Positions 50,491-58,733 of a stretch of 64,000 nucleotides of DNA are shown here, piece by piece; positions within the stretch are counted from its first letter, which is position 1; the number at the start of each line of letters is the position of its first letter. The notes below the pieces were generated by a model. It did no database searches. It had not been told where the DNA came from and saw only the letters and a list, made by a program, of their open reading frames with translations. Origin of the DNA: CAVXSP01 sp963724645 (GTDB lineage Bacteria > Acidobacteriota > Vicinamibacteria > Vicinamibacterales > SCN-69-37); contig CAVRVJ010000010.1 of assembly GCA_963724645.1 (NCBI GenBank), positions 434,001 through 498,000 on the forward strand, given 5' to 3'. The translations under genes and the position numbers were made by a program.

Positions 50491-51384
50491 TTCTCCGCCG
50501 GCGTCTGCTTCTCGAAGAGCCCGAGCCGCGACGACAGCGCGTACGACACGACGGCCGACAGAACGAACCCGATTCCCAGCGCCATCGCCAGGACACCCAG
50601 CGTGTAGAGCGGCTGGGCTGCCTCGCTGGTGATCTTGCCGCTCACGTACTGTAGACCCAGACCCGCGGCGCCCAACACGAGGCCGGCCTGCACCGACCAG
50701 AGGATCCGGCTGAACGGCGCGCCGATGCGGCGGCTGCCGGGGTCGAGCGCAATAGGCGCTGACTCGAGGAACCGGCTCCCTGCAGGCGATTGGACGTAAG
50801 CCAGCAGTTCTTCGTTCGCCGTCATTCGATCGAGCAGTTTATTGTGCGCTTCGGCCTGCACTTTCGACAGGCGGTACCAGCGCCGGTAGTCGACGAGCAG
50901 CCGGATGAACCACCCGAGCGACGTCGCGACGAGGGCGGCAATGGTCAACCCGCCCATCCAGCCGAGCAGCTCGTTCCACATGCGGAACGACTCGCTCGGC
51001 GTCGCGGTATTCGTTACCTGTGCGGATTCGCTCCAGGTAGTAGGCCGGGTTGCGCTGGACGTCGGGATGCTGACTCAGGAAGCTCGACAGCGCCGGGTAG
51101 GTCGCCAGATAGTCGGCATTGCCGAGCAGTGACGGGTCGAGCTTCAGCACGCGTCCGAGGGACGGCGGATACTTCTCGAGGAGCTGCATCAGTTGCTCGC
51201 GCGTCCGCTCGGCGTTCGGATCTTCGGAGGTCACCACGGTCACGGCCGGCACTGGCGCCACCTGGCGGGATTTCAGTTGCTTCTCCGCAACCGGAGCCTG
51301 GGCGGCAGCGGGGCAAACGCCGACCGCCAGGATCCCGGTCAGGGCCGCGATGGCGGCGGCCGAGCGCATGCACTTGGGAATCAT
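50487..51384 (-). CDS. Membrane protein encoded before the ECF sigma gene, frame broken once
   Basis: About 298 residues. Start ATG 51384 with AGAGGAGA upstream. Signal peptide SAAAIAALTGILAVGVCPAAAQ. The periplasmic part holds a motif EKYPPSLGRVLKLDPSLLGNADYLATYPALSSFLSQHPDVQRNPAYYLERI. After a break near 51010 it reads MWNELLGWMGGLTIAALVATSLGWFIRLLVDYRRWYRLSKVQAEAHNKLLDRM, then two C-terminal helices (VQAGLVLGAAGLGLQYVSG, LGVLAMALGIGFVLSAVVSY). The stop overlaps the sigma start. I know no named family; it may sense envelope state for the sigma/anti-sigma pair. Confidence 0.7.
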
Positions 51385-51484
51385 GGACTGGTATCTCCTC
51401 TTGGCCACTAGTTACGCAGGGGACGCGGAGGGGTTAACGTACGCGGGCGGTCTATTGTTTGGTCACTCTTTGGTCACGAGGGTT

Positions 51485-51556
51485 TGGTGTTTGGCTTGGG
51501 GCTTGGGACTTGGGGCTCGGGCTTGGGATCCGGATTGGGGCCTGAGGCCCGGGGCT
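51485..51556. repeat. CTTGGGGCTTGGGACTTGGGG-type low-complexity repeat
   Basis: Irregular repeats of the unit TTGGGRCTTGGGG run from 51485 to about 51556, ending in GCCCGGGGC. They lie in the 540-bp gap between the membrane-protein gene and tRNA-Thr. The units share GGGCTTGGG words with the 29.8 kb inverted repeat. Confidence 0.65.
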
Positions 51557-51658
51557 TTTTCCCGGACCGCTGAATGAGCCGCTTCGGGCCGGCGATTGAA
51601 GGCGGCCCGCTCTCACCGGATCTCCGGCGGCAGCCGTCTAATCCGGGAAAGCACTTGT

Positions 51659-51745
51659 CCGGGAAAGCAGTTGACTTGACGTGGTATCGCCGCCCGCCCG
51701 CGAGGACGCGGGCGCAACGTACACGTCAAGTCAAGTGGCTTTCCG
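51659..51745. repeat. 85-bp palindromic dispersed element, copy 2
   Basis: The same element as 672-756 in the opposite orientation: TTGACTTGACGTGGTATCG on the left, CGCCCGCGAGGACGCGGGCG in the centre and CGTCAAGTCAAGTGGCTTTC on the right. The left end is partly doubled (CCGGGAAAGCACTTGT at 51643, then CCGGGAAAGCAGTTGAC). It is about 180 bp before tRNA-Thr. Confidence 0.85.
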
Positions 51746-51924
51746 TATGGTTGGCCAAGGCGCGCGGGCGAAGGGGACGAAGGCTGACGCTGGGGCAGGA
51801 GGCGGGGAGCATTTCGGTTGCGAGTTCGCGGGGTTCCGGGGCACCCAGCCCTCGACGGGATCACGGCGCCGGCCAAGCCGGCGGTGCCGGTGGTTTGGTG
51901 TTAGGATTTGACGTTCCTGCCTGT

Positions 51925-52000
51925 GCCGGCGTAGCTCAGTTGGTAGAGCAGCTGATTCGTAATCAGCAGGTCACCCGTTCGAGCCGGGTCGCCGGCTCCA
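51925..52000 (+). tRNA. tRNA-Thr (anticodon CGT)
   Basis: Complete cloverleaf: acceptor GCCGGCG with CGCCGGC, D arm GCTC-AGTTGGTA-GAGC, anticodon stem GCTGA/TCAGC with loop TTCGTAA (CGT), T arm ACCCG-TTCGAGC-CGGGT, discriminator T, and an encoded CCA at 51998-52000. It marks the border between the host-like DNA and the accessory region. Confidence 0.95.
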
Positions 52001-52500
52001 AATTCTCTAAGAAAAACGCCAAATCGTGAATCTGGCTCAGCCGTTTTGCGGCTCCAGGTAGCAAATAGGTAGCAGACGCCGTGCAACTCGACCGCCACCC
52101 GGCGGGGCCGCGCGACGCGAGGGCCCTCCGATTACGTCGCTCAGGTCAAGCTCTCCGTTGTCGCGTCGTTCGACGCGCCTACCCTACACAGCGCTGCGGT
52201 GTTTCGGCTCGCTCCGATAGCTGCCGACCATGGGCGAGCGGAAGCCGGGTCAAGGTCGCGCGGCGGCGAGCACAGCGAGCGTAACCTTGACGCGGCTGAG
52301 CACGCCCACACACTCCCAAAACGGAGCGAGCCGCGTGCCCTCGTGGACCTCGAGGGTGTGACAGCGGGTCCAGGATCGTCTCGGTCGGCTTCGCACACAA
52401 CGCGCCCCGAGTCGTTGACCGGGTCGGAACAGCGTCTGCGGAGAATGCTCGACGCGGTCGGGCAAGCCGATGACTCTGGTGGCAGTTGACGAAACATCAC
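52001..52500. other. Gene-free stretch after tRNA-Thr
   Basis: No reading frame has codon bias, motifs or a ribosome site that would support a gene. Short open frames here are chance. The sequence could be the remains of an integrated element. Confidence 0.5.
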
Positions 52501-52534
52501 GGTGTCGGCAGTTCAATTCTGCCCCTCGGCACCA
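52501..52534 (+). other. Orphan tRNA 3' end (tRNA-Leu-like), probable attachment-site remnant
   Basis: GGCAG-TTCAATT-CTGCC is a complete T arm with the GTTCAATTC consensus, followed by CCTCGGC-A-CCA, the 3' acceptor strand and CCA. The 5' half of a tRNA is not found upstream. A GGCACCA-ending acceptor of this type fits tRNA-Leu. Such 3' fragments are left at one end of elements that integrate into tRNA genes. Confidence 0.6.
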
Positions 52535-53203
52535 ATTGACTCCTTAGAAAACCAATACTTCGACGATCGCGAGAAATCGCGGTGATCGGCGATTGGTGCT
52601 GGAGGCACATGGAGGGCACCGGCGCGGCACTTGAGGCTCGACACGACCGAAGTCCCGTAACGCGAGGGCTGCCCACCAAAAGCCGACGCCAACACGGGAG
52701 TACCCGCAAATTGGAACCGCCAAAGCTGGGTAAACACAAGCCGACAAGGCAGGAGTTATCCGTTTCAACGGTATGAGTGGTTACCGTTTGGTCCGGTATC
52801 CCAGTGTTGACGAGTCGGACATCGTCAGGTCGTGTGCGCCGAAGCCTTCGCAACGCGCCAGCGTGGGAACCGGATCCTTCGCCAACTCCGCCGCGGAGCC
52901 ATAGCGTATTTCAACGTCGCCGCCTTGAGCAGTTCGGCCCGAAGCCAAACGAAGACCAAGATCGCTTCGTCGATCACGCGGACACGGATAATCAACCGAT
53001 TCGGGCACGTCGTCACGCCATTGCGCCACGATTGAGAGGACCCCTACCGTGCAGCCAACCCCCTTCGCCGCTCCTGCTAGACTGGGCTCATGGCCAAAAT
53101 ATCCGGCGCGCATCCTCGAACTCGCCAAGCGCGCCGCCGACGTCGGTTTCGCGAACTGGTGAACGAATTGAATGTGCTCGCTATCCTTTCCCCACTTTGG
53201 CAT
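52535..53203. other. Gene-free stretch before the IS3 element
   Basis: About 670 bp of mixed sequence with several short frames on both strands, none with a recognised family. Its base usage looks less codon-biased than the genes around it. Probably degraded accessory DNA. Confidence 0.45.
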
Positions 53204-53228
53204 TGATCCGATTCGGTGGACGGTTTAG

Positions 53229-54192
53229 TTACGCTGCTTGAGTCATCCGTCGTTCGAAGGCAGCGGGGCTCATTCTACCCGCAGCAGAGTGCCGGCGCTT
53301 CTGGTTGTAGAACACCTCGATGTAGTCGAACAGGGCCATCTTCGCGTCGCCGTTACTGTCGAAGTGTTCGCCGAGCTCGCTTTTGACCGAAGAGAAGAAC
53401 GCTTCCATGACCGCGTTGTCGTGGCAGTTGCCGCGGCGACTCATACTGCAGATGATCCCGCGAGTCGCGAGGAGGCGTTGATAGTCTTCAGAAGCATACG
53501 TGCAGCCCTGGTCGGAGTGGTGCAGCAGACCGACTTCGGGACAGCGCCGTTTCAACGCCATTCTCGAGCGCCTTGATCGTCAGGTGTCGATCGTTGACGG
53601 CACTGACCGCCCAGCCGACGACGCAGCGAGAGTACAAGTCGAGGATCACCGCGAGGTACAGCTTGCCGCTCTCGCCAATCACGAACTCGCTGGTGTCGCC
53701 GACCCAGCGCTGGTTCGGGGCGTCGGCCTGGAACTGCCGATCCAGGACGTTGTCCGCGATCGGCTGGTCGTAATAGCTGTCGGTCGTGATCTTGTAACAT
53801 TTCCGAATCCGCGCTTTCAGGCCGTCTTCCTGCGTCAACCGAATGATCCGCTTCCGGCTGACCCGCTCCTTCCACTCGATCAAGTCGTCGTGCACGCGCG
53901 GACTGCCGTAGTAGCCCCGGCCTTCCTTGAAGGATGTGTTGATCAGCACTTTCAGTCGTCGGTCTTCTTGCAATCGGGCCAATTCGGGGCGACGCCGCCA
54001 CGCATAGAAGCCGCTCGGCGTCACACCAAGGCAGCGGCACAGGATCCGGACGGTGTGACGGGCCTTCTCCGCAGCAATGAACCGAAACCTTACCGGCTCT
54101 GCTTCGCGAAGAAGGCCACGGCTTTTTTTAGGAGATGTCGCGCTCCTCGGAGACGATGCGGAGATCCTTGCGCAACCGCACCAGTTCCTCAC
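53229..54192 (-). pseudogene. IS3-family transposase OrfB, frame broken once
   Basis: DDE integrase-type transposase of about 290 residues. It starts around VRFRFIAAEKARHTVRILCRCLGVTPSGFYAW (near 54093), reads RWVGDTSEFVIG (first Asp), YLAVILDLYSRCVVGWA and KALEN. It continues after a one-base break near 53556 as MALKRRCPEVGLLHHSDQGCTYAS (second Asp), then MSRRGNCHDNAVMEAFFSSVKSE (Glu) and the end motif YNQKRRHSAAGRMSP. All three catalytic acids are present, so only the frame change inactivates it. Confidence 0.88.
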
Positions 54193-54409
54193 GCTCTTCC
54201 TTCACCAGCCCGCTCTTGCCTTTCGTCCGCTCTGCTCTCGCATGCTGGACCCAGAGGCTCAGGGCCGACGCCGTCAGGTCCAGCTCGCGCGCGACGGCAC
54301 CCACGGTCTTGCCTTCGTCGAGCACCAACCGCACGGCACCTTCTTTGAACTCGTCAGAGAACTGCCGGCGGGCGCGCCGGCCACGAACATCGTTGGCCAT
54401 TCGGGACAT
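54128..54409 (-). CDS. IS3-family OrfA (helix-turn-helix transposase subunit)
   Basis: About 93 residues from ATG 54409, which has AGGTGG five bases upstream. RRQFSDEFKEGAVRLVLDEGKTVGAVARELDLTASALSLWVQHA is the IS3/IS911 helix-turn-helix; a leucine-zipper-like EEREELVRLRKDLRIVSEERDI follows. It stops at TAA directly before A7 (CTCCTAAAAAAAGCC on the minus strand). The minus-one frame after it reads LLKKAVAFFAKQS, the usual continuation in this family, consistent with programmed frameshifting or a small indel. Confidence 0.88.
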   Translation of the reverse strand: MSRMANDVRGRRARRQFSDEFKEGAVRLVLDEGKTVGAVARELDLTASALSLWVQHARAERTKGKSGLVKEEREELVRLRKDLRIVSEERDIS

Positions 54410-54589
54410 CGTATCCACCTTTCGGAAGATGTCCACGAAACCGGATCAAGCGCACTTGCGTGACGTCGCGCCGTAGATTTCCATGAAATCGGACGAACGC
54501 TATGGAACACAAGACCGCGATTCATGTGACGTCTCCTTCGTCAGTCTTGTGGAAGATCTGCCTCACAATCAGTTCCCGACGGCACCTGG

Positions 54590-55582
54590 CTATCTCGTCG
54601 TCTGAGGAACACGACGAATATTGATCGCGTCGCCAATCTCGATCGTCATCAGATCTTCACCGAACTCAACCGAACCGGCGTAGTTCTGTCTCACAAGGGC
54701 GAGGGTTGCAGCCGGTTCCACGTTGAAATGAGAGAAGACGGCGAGCTTTGGTTTCACCCGTTCGAAGATTCGTCCGGCTTCGGCGCCATCGGTATGGTGA
54801 TTGGCAATCGTCAGGATTTGGCCACGAGTCGCGCGTGACCCAGGGAACAATTCGCCTGGAGGCCCAGCCAGTGCAGGATCCGTCTTCCACCGTCCGACTT
54901 CATGAATCAGCACATCCACACGCTGCGAAACCTTGATCAGGTTTTCGGAGGGTTTGGTGTCTCCAGACATCACGACGGAATGACCGCGATAGTCGACGCG
55001 ATAGCCAAATGCCGGTGTGATCGGCGCATGATCGACGAGGAACGCAGTCACTTTGACGCCGTTCGCCTCGTGGACGACGCCCTCGCGAATGTCGGTAGCG
55101 ATGACCCGGATGCCTTCGGCCGGAAACCTTTCGTCTACGTCACGCCGAACGTGAATGTCGAACGAGAACGCTTCCTGCAGATGTTGGATCATCGACCGCG
55201 TGCCGTCCGGTCCCCAGACTTGCACAGGCTTGGCTCGTCCTAGCGAAGCCCACGGGAACAGGTACAGTTCGGGGAAGCCGACGATGTGATCGGAATGGAG
55301 ATGTGTCAAAAACACCTTTGTCACATCGGCAGGGTTGACCGCCAGCCTGGCCATGCCGGTGGTCACGCTTCGACCGCAATCGAACAACAGTTTCTCGAAT
55401 CCCGCCAGCACCAGCGTGCTGATCCCGAGTCGTTGCGCATTGACGGTCGGACCTCCCAACGTCCCAAGCAGGACGACCTTCAGGTTGGTGTCGCTGCTTT
55501 CCCCGCCCGGCGCTTGCGGGGCGGCCCGGCCAGACAGAACAATCAGCAGCAGGAGGCTCGCCAGGACAGAAATGATCTTCAT
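54590..55582 (-). CDS. Exported metallo-beta-lactamase-fold hydrolase (RNase Z/arylsulfatase-like)
   Basis: About 330 residues from ATG 55582 (MKIISVLASLLLLIVLSGRAAPQ), a clear signal peptide; an extension to 55654 is open but less likely. The metal motif is FLTHLHSDHIVGFPELY (H-x-H-x-D-H), followed by GHSVVMSGDTKPSENL (Asp ligand) and FSHFNVEP (late His). The form resembles RNase Z-like or AtsA-type arylsulfatase MBL proteins, and the signal peptide argues against a tRNA-processing role. It stands between the IS3 and IS91-like elements, apparently a passenger gene. Confidence 0.87.
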   Translation of the reverse strand: MKIISVLASLLLLIVLSGRAAPQAPGGESSDTNLKVVLLGTLGGPTVNAQRLGISTLVLAGFEKLLFDCGRSVTTGMARLAVNPADVTKVFLTHLHSDHIVGFPELYLFPWASLGRAKPVQVWGPDGTRSMIQHLQEAFSFDIHVRRDVDERFPAEGIRVIATDIREGVVHEANGVKVTAFLVDHAPITPAFGYRVDYRGHSVVMSGDTKPSENLIKVSQRVDVLIHEVGRWKTDPALAGPPGELFPGSRATRGQILTIANHHTDGAEAGRIFERVKPKLAVFSHFNVEPAATLALVRQNYAGSVEFGEDLMTIEIGDAINIRRVPQTTR

Positions 55583-56220
55583 ACCGCGGAGAGTAACACG
55601 GCGACACGACGAGAGAGGACTCGGGATCAGAGTTCTATCGAGAACGCGGCCCACCGTTCGACGACGATCATCATCCCGACACAGCAGGGAGCGTCCACAA
55701 GCTTGTGCCGTCGCCCTTCTGAACTTCTGGAGTGGGTCGCTCCGTTGGAATTGTCGAACTTCGGATTCTCATCAACCGAGTGCGACCGTCGGCATCGAAG
55801 CGTTGACTGAAGGGCTAACATCGGTCCAGCCGACGGCCCAGAATGACCCGTTCGTTCGTTAGTCGCGAGAAACGATAGGACTCTATCGGGAGTGACCCGG
55901 CGGGCAAGTGCGCGCGTGAGGGTCGTGCCGAGTTCGCCGGGTCACTTTCGATAGAGCCGTTTGAACGAAGCCGCTGGCGTTTGCGGCGGATGCGGGACGT
56001 TCTATGGGTGTTGAATTGAGGAGGTCCCGTCGTGGAGGATCGGTCGACGCCACCTTCGTGCCTCATGTCGTCGATGAGACGATCGCCACGGTGGGTGGCA
56101 CGGTCCCGACCGAAGGAATCGTGGCCGCGCCATGGCGTCCTCATGCCGGCGGAGGACACCTCCGGCGCGTTGGAGCCCGGGGCCCTCGATGCCTCAGGGG
56201 CGTGTCACGAGTGACGCCTG

Positions 56221-57417
56221 TCAGGAGGTATCAACGCCGATTCTTTCCGCGAAGGCGCGCGCGTGGATCTGCAGCGCCGTCAAGTGTTCGATCACGATCA
56301 TCACGCCGCCGCAACGGGGACAGGGCCACGACGTCGGTGGCGCAATCTTCTCGACGGAGGAGGCCACGAGGGTCTGACGCGAGCTGGACGCGAGGGCTTG
56401 TGGGCAGCGTGGGGAATCGTGGCCGCGCCGTCGACTCGCGAGAAACCCAAAGAAGCGAATGCGGACGAAGCTCTTCGGCAGTACGTGCAGCAAGAACCGG
56501 CGTAGGAATTCGTCGGCGCTGACTGTGATGCGTCCGGACCTGGCTGCCGTGCACGGTAGTCCTTCCACCGGAAGGTGACGTGGTCGTCGACCGCGTTGCT
56601 CAATCCGATGATTTGAAATGGCCACCCGGTGGGTATAGCGCGCCAGGTAGTGCAGCACGTGCTCGGGCCCGCCGAAGGGCGGCTTGGCGTAGACGACCCA
56701 GTCGTGTCGGAAGAGCGGACGGAGAAACGCGCGAAACGCGTGGGCGTCGGCCAGGGGCTGGAGGTCGCCTGACCAGGCCAGTTGGCCCCGTCGAAAGGCG
56801 TCCTTCAGGCCGGCCACAAACTTTCCGCGAAAGACGCGACTGAGGACCTTGAACGGCAAGAAGAACGGATACCGTGGATGCACCCACTGCGTCCGATCGG
56901 GCGAGAGTCCGCCGACCGGAATCACGCAATGCACATGGGGATGATGCAGCAGATTCTGACCCCAGGTGTGGAGCACAGTCAGGAAGCCGATCGCCGCGCC
57001 GAGATGGGTCGTGTCGGCCACGACCTGGAGGAGCGTGGCCGCGCTGGCACGGAAGAGTAGGTGGTACACGATCGTTCTTGTTCTGGAGCGCGAGCCACGA
57101 GAGCTCGTGCGGCAGCGTGAAGACCACATGGTGGTACCCACCGGCAGGAGTTCCTGCTGCCGGTCGGCGAGCCACTGATCGCGTGCGTGGGTGAGACACT
57201 TCGGGCAGTGCCGATTCCGACACGAGTTGTACGAGATGACGCGATGGTCACACCGCGCGCAGCGATCGAGATGGCCGCCCAACGCGGCCGTGCGGCAGCG
57301 CGCGAGGGCACGAAGCACGCGGCGGTGCTGGCTGGTGAGCCAGGCGCATGGCGTCTCGATGAACCGATCACCGTGTGCGCGAATGATGTCCGCCACCTCA
57401 AAGGGTGGCCGGGTCAC
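56221..57417 (-). pseudogene. IS91-family HUH transposase, copy 1, several frame breaks
   Basis: Equivalent of the intact 397-residue protein at 58734-59927, but with small insertions and deletions. For example, it has a missing C where copy 2 reads GGTACCCCACC near 57135, an extra T near 57075 and extra bases near 56530-56605. The zinc Cys cluster, HVHC and YLARY segments survive in separate frames. The start GTG would be at 57415-57417. Confidence 0.8.
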
Positions 57418-58324
57418 CGCTTCTGCAGCCTCCGCGAGCGGTGCGCCGTGTCCGGCCCAGAGACCGGCATGTCGAGCGGATTGGGACGGCGTGCAGGTGC
57501 CGCCGTGAGAGATGCAGATAGAGCACCGTGTGTTCGAGTTTGACGTGCCCGAGCAGGAGTTGGATCGTGCGCAGGTCGGCACCCGCCTCAAGCAGATGCG
57601 TGGCGTACGAGTGGCGCAGCAGGTGGGCCGAGACACGTTTCTGCAGGTGCGCGCGCGTCGCCGCCGACTGACAGGCATCCCAGACCACTTTCGGCGTGAT
57701 GGGCTTGTCGGCGCGCCAGCCCGCGATCGTGCCAGGAAACAGCCAGGTCTTCGGCTTCATCCAGCGCCAGTACACGCGGAGGGTCTCCAGCAGGGTGGGG
57801 CTCAGCGGGACGTACCGATCCCGGCCGCCTTTCCCGTGTTGAATGTGAATCAGCATGCGTCGGCTGTCGATGTCCTGCACTTGCAGACTCCGCAGCTCCG
57901 CGTTTCGCATGCCCGTGGAATACAGCACCATCAGCATCGTGCGATCGGTAAGAGTGCGCGCGGCGTCGATCAGTCGCGTGACTTCTTCGACCGTGAGGAT
58001 CGTGGGCAAGCGCCGCGGGACCTTCGGATACGGCATGTCGTCGAGCAGATACCGTCGCTTCAGCGTCTTCACGAAGAAGAAGCGCAGGCCCGAGACGTGG
58101 AGCTTCACCGTCCGCGGCTCAAGTTTCCGCTCGCGCAACAAGTAGGCTTGATACGTGCGCAAATGGTCACGATTCAACTGGTCGGGCGGTCGCTTGAAGT
58201 GTTTGGCAAACTGCTCGACCGCGTGGATGTAAGACTCGACCGTCGTCTTCGCGTAGTTGCGTCGCTGGAGCTCGTCCAGCATCGTCTGTCTGAGATGGGT
58301 CACCGGAACCTCCTGGTGACCCAC
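57398..58324 (-). CDS. Tyrosine recombinase of the IS91-like element (copy 1)
   Basis: 308 residues, phage-integrase/XerC-D type. N-terminal SAM-like DNA-binding domain (TMLDELQRRNYAKTTVESYIHAVEQFAKHF). Catalytic domain: first Arg in YSTGMRNAELRSLQ, H-x-x-R in SAHLLRHSYATHLLEAGADL, and GHVKLEHTVLYLHL with the Tyr nucleophile. In the sister copy the stop overlaps the transposase start as GTGA. Here the last 25 residues are altered by missing bases near 57474-57490. The pairing with an HUH transposase suggests it resolves or targets element dimers. Confidence 0.9.
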   Translation of the reverse strand: MGHQEVPVTHLRQTMLDELQRRNYAKTTVESYIHAVEQFAKHFKRPPDQLNRDHLRTYQAYLLRERKLEPRTVKLHVSGLRFFFVKTLKRRYLLDDMPYPKVPRRLPTILTVEEVTRLIDAARTLTDRTMLMVLYSTGMRNAELRSLQVQDIDSRRMLIHIQHGKGGRDRYVPLSPTLLETLRVYWRWMKPKTWLFPGTIAGWRADKPITPKVVWDACQSAATRAHLQKRVSAHLLRHSYATHLLEAGADLRTIQLLLGHVKLEHTVLYLHLSRRHLHAVPIRSTCRSLGRTRRTARGGCRSGDPATL

Positions 58325-58368
58325 ACGCTATGCGACGGCTCGCTCAGGTCTCACGCCAGCGTCCGCCG

Positions 58369-58494
58369 CGCCAGCGGCTTCGTTCAAACGATAGGACTCT
58401 ATCGGGAGTGACCCGGCGGTACAGTGCGCGCGTGAGGGTCGTGCCGAGTCGCCGGGTCACTTTCGATAGAGCCGTTTGAACGAAGCCGCTGGCG
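58369..58494. repeat. 126-bp compound palindrome at the copy 1/copy 2 junction
   Basis: The outer 22-bp arms (58369-58390 and 58473-58494) are exact inverse complements, built on CCAGCGGCTTCGTTCAAACG. The inner arms are CTCTATCG and AGTGACCCGGCG with their complements at 58445-58470. The structure exists only because the right end of copy 1 abuts the left end of copy 2. Confidence 0.8.
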
Positions 58495-58733
58495 TTTGCG
58501 GCGGATGCGGGACGTTCTATGGGTGTTGAATTGAGGAGGTCCCGTCGTGGAGGATCGGTCGACGCCACCTTCGTGCCTCATGTCGTCGATGAGACGATCG
58601 CCACGGTGGGTGGCCACGGTCCCGACCGAAGGAATCGTGGCCGCGCCATGGCGTCCTCATGCCGGCGGACACACCTCCGGCCGTTGGAGCCCGGGGCCCT
58701 CGATGCCTCAGGGGCGTGTCACGAGTGACCCTG

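Larger units (their letters stand above)
53204..54448 (-). mobile_element. IS3-family insertion sequence
   Basis: About 1,245 bp bounded by imperfect 18-bp inverted repeats: TGATCCGATTCGGTGGAC at 53204 and, inverted, TGATCCGGTTTCGTGGAC ending at 54448 (15 of 18 match). It contains orfA and orfB on the minus strand with the family's A7 slippery run between them. No target duplication is evident. One orfB break means it is probably inactive unless the sequence is in error. Confidence 0.88.
55872..58390 (-). mobile_element. IS91-like element with tyrosine recombinase, copy 1 (full length)
   Basis: About 2.5 kb. The left end (55872) has a subterminal hairpin (AGTGACCCGGCG...CGCCGGGTCACT inside CTCTATCG...CGATAGAG). 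It is followed by a 22-bp repeat at 55958-55979 that is the exact inverse of the right end at 58369-58390. Inside are an HUH transposase (frame broken) and a complete tyrosine recombinase, both on the minus strand. Its right end runs straight into the left end of copy 2, a head-to-tail tandem. It carries many small indels against copies 2 and 3. Confidence 0.82.

Noticed and set aside
51901..52098. Minus-strand frame containing GAGDPARTGDLLITNQLLYQLSYAG
   Set aside because: It is the antisense translation of tRNA-Thr, a well-known false protein.
52497..52853. Minus-strand frame ending in LVPRGRIELPTP
   Set aside because: This ending is the antisense translation of a tRNA 3' end. It supports the tRNA fragment at 52501-52534, not a gene.
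53093..53203. Short frame with ARILELAKRAADVGFANW just before the IS3 element
   Set aside because: It is too short, has an early stop, and cannot be assigned to a family. It could be a remnant but there is no support.
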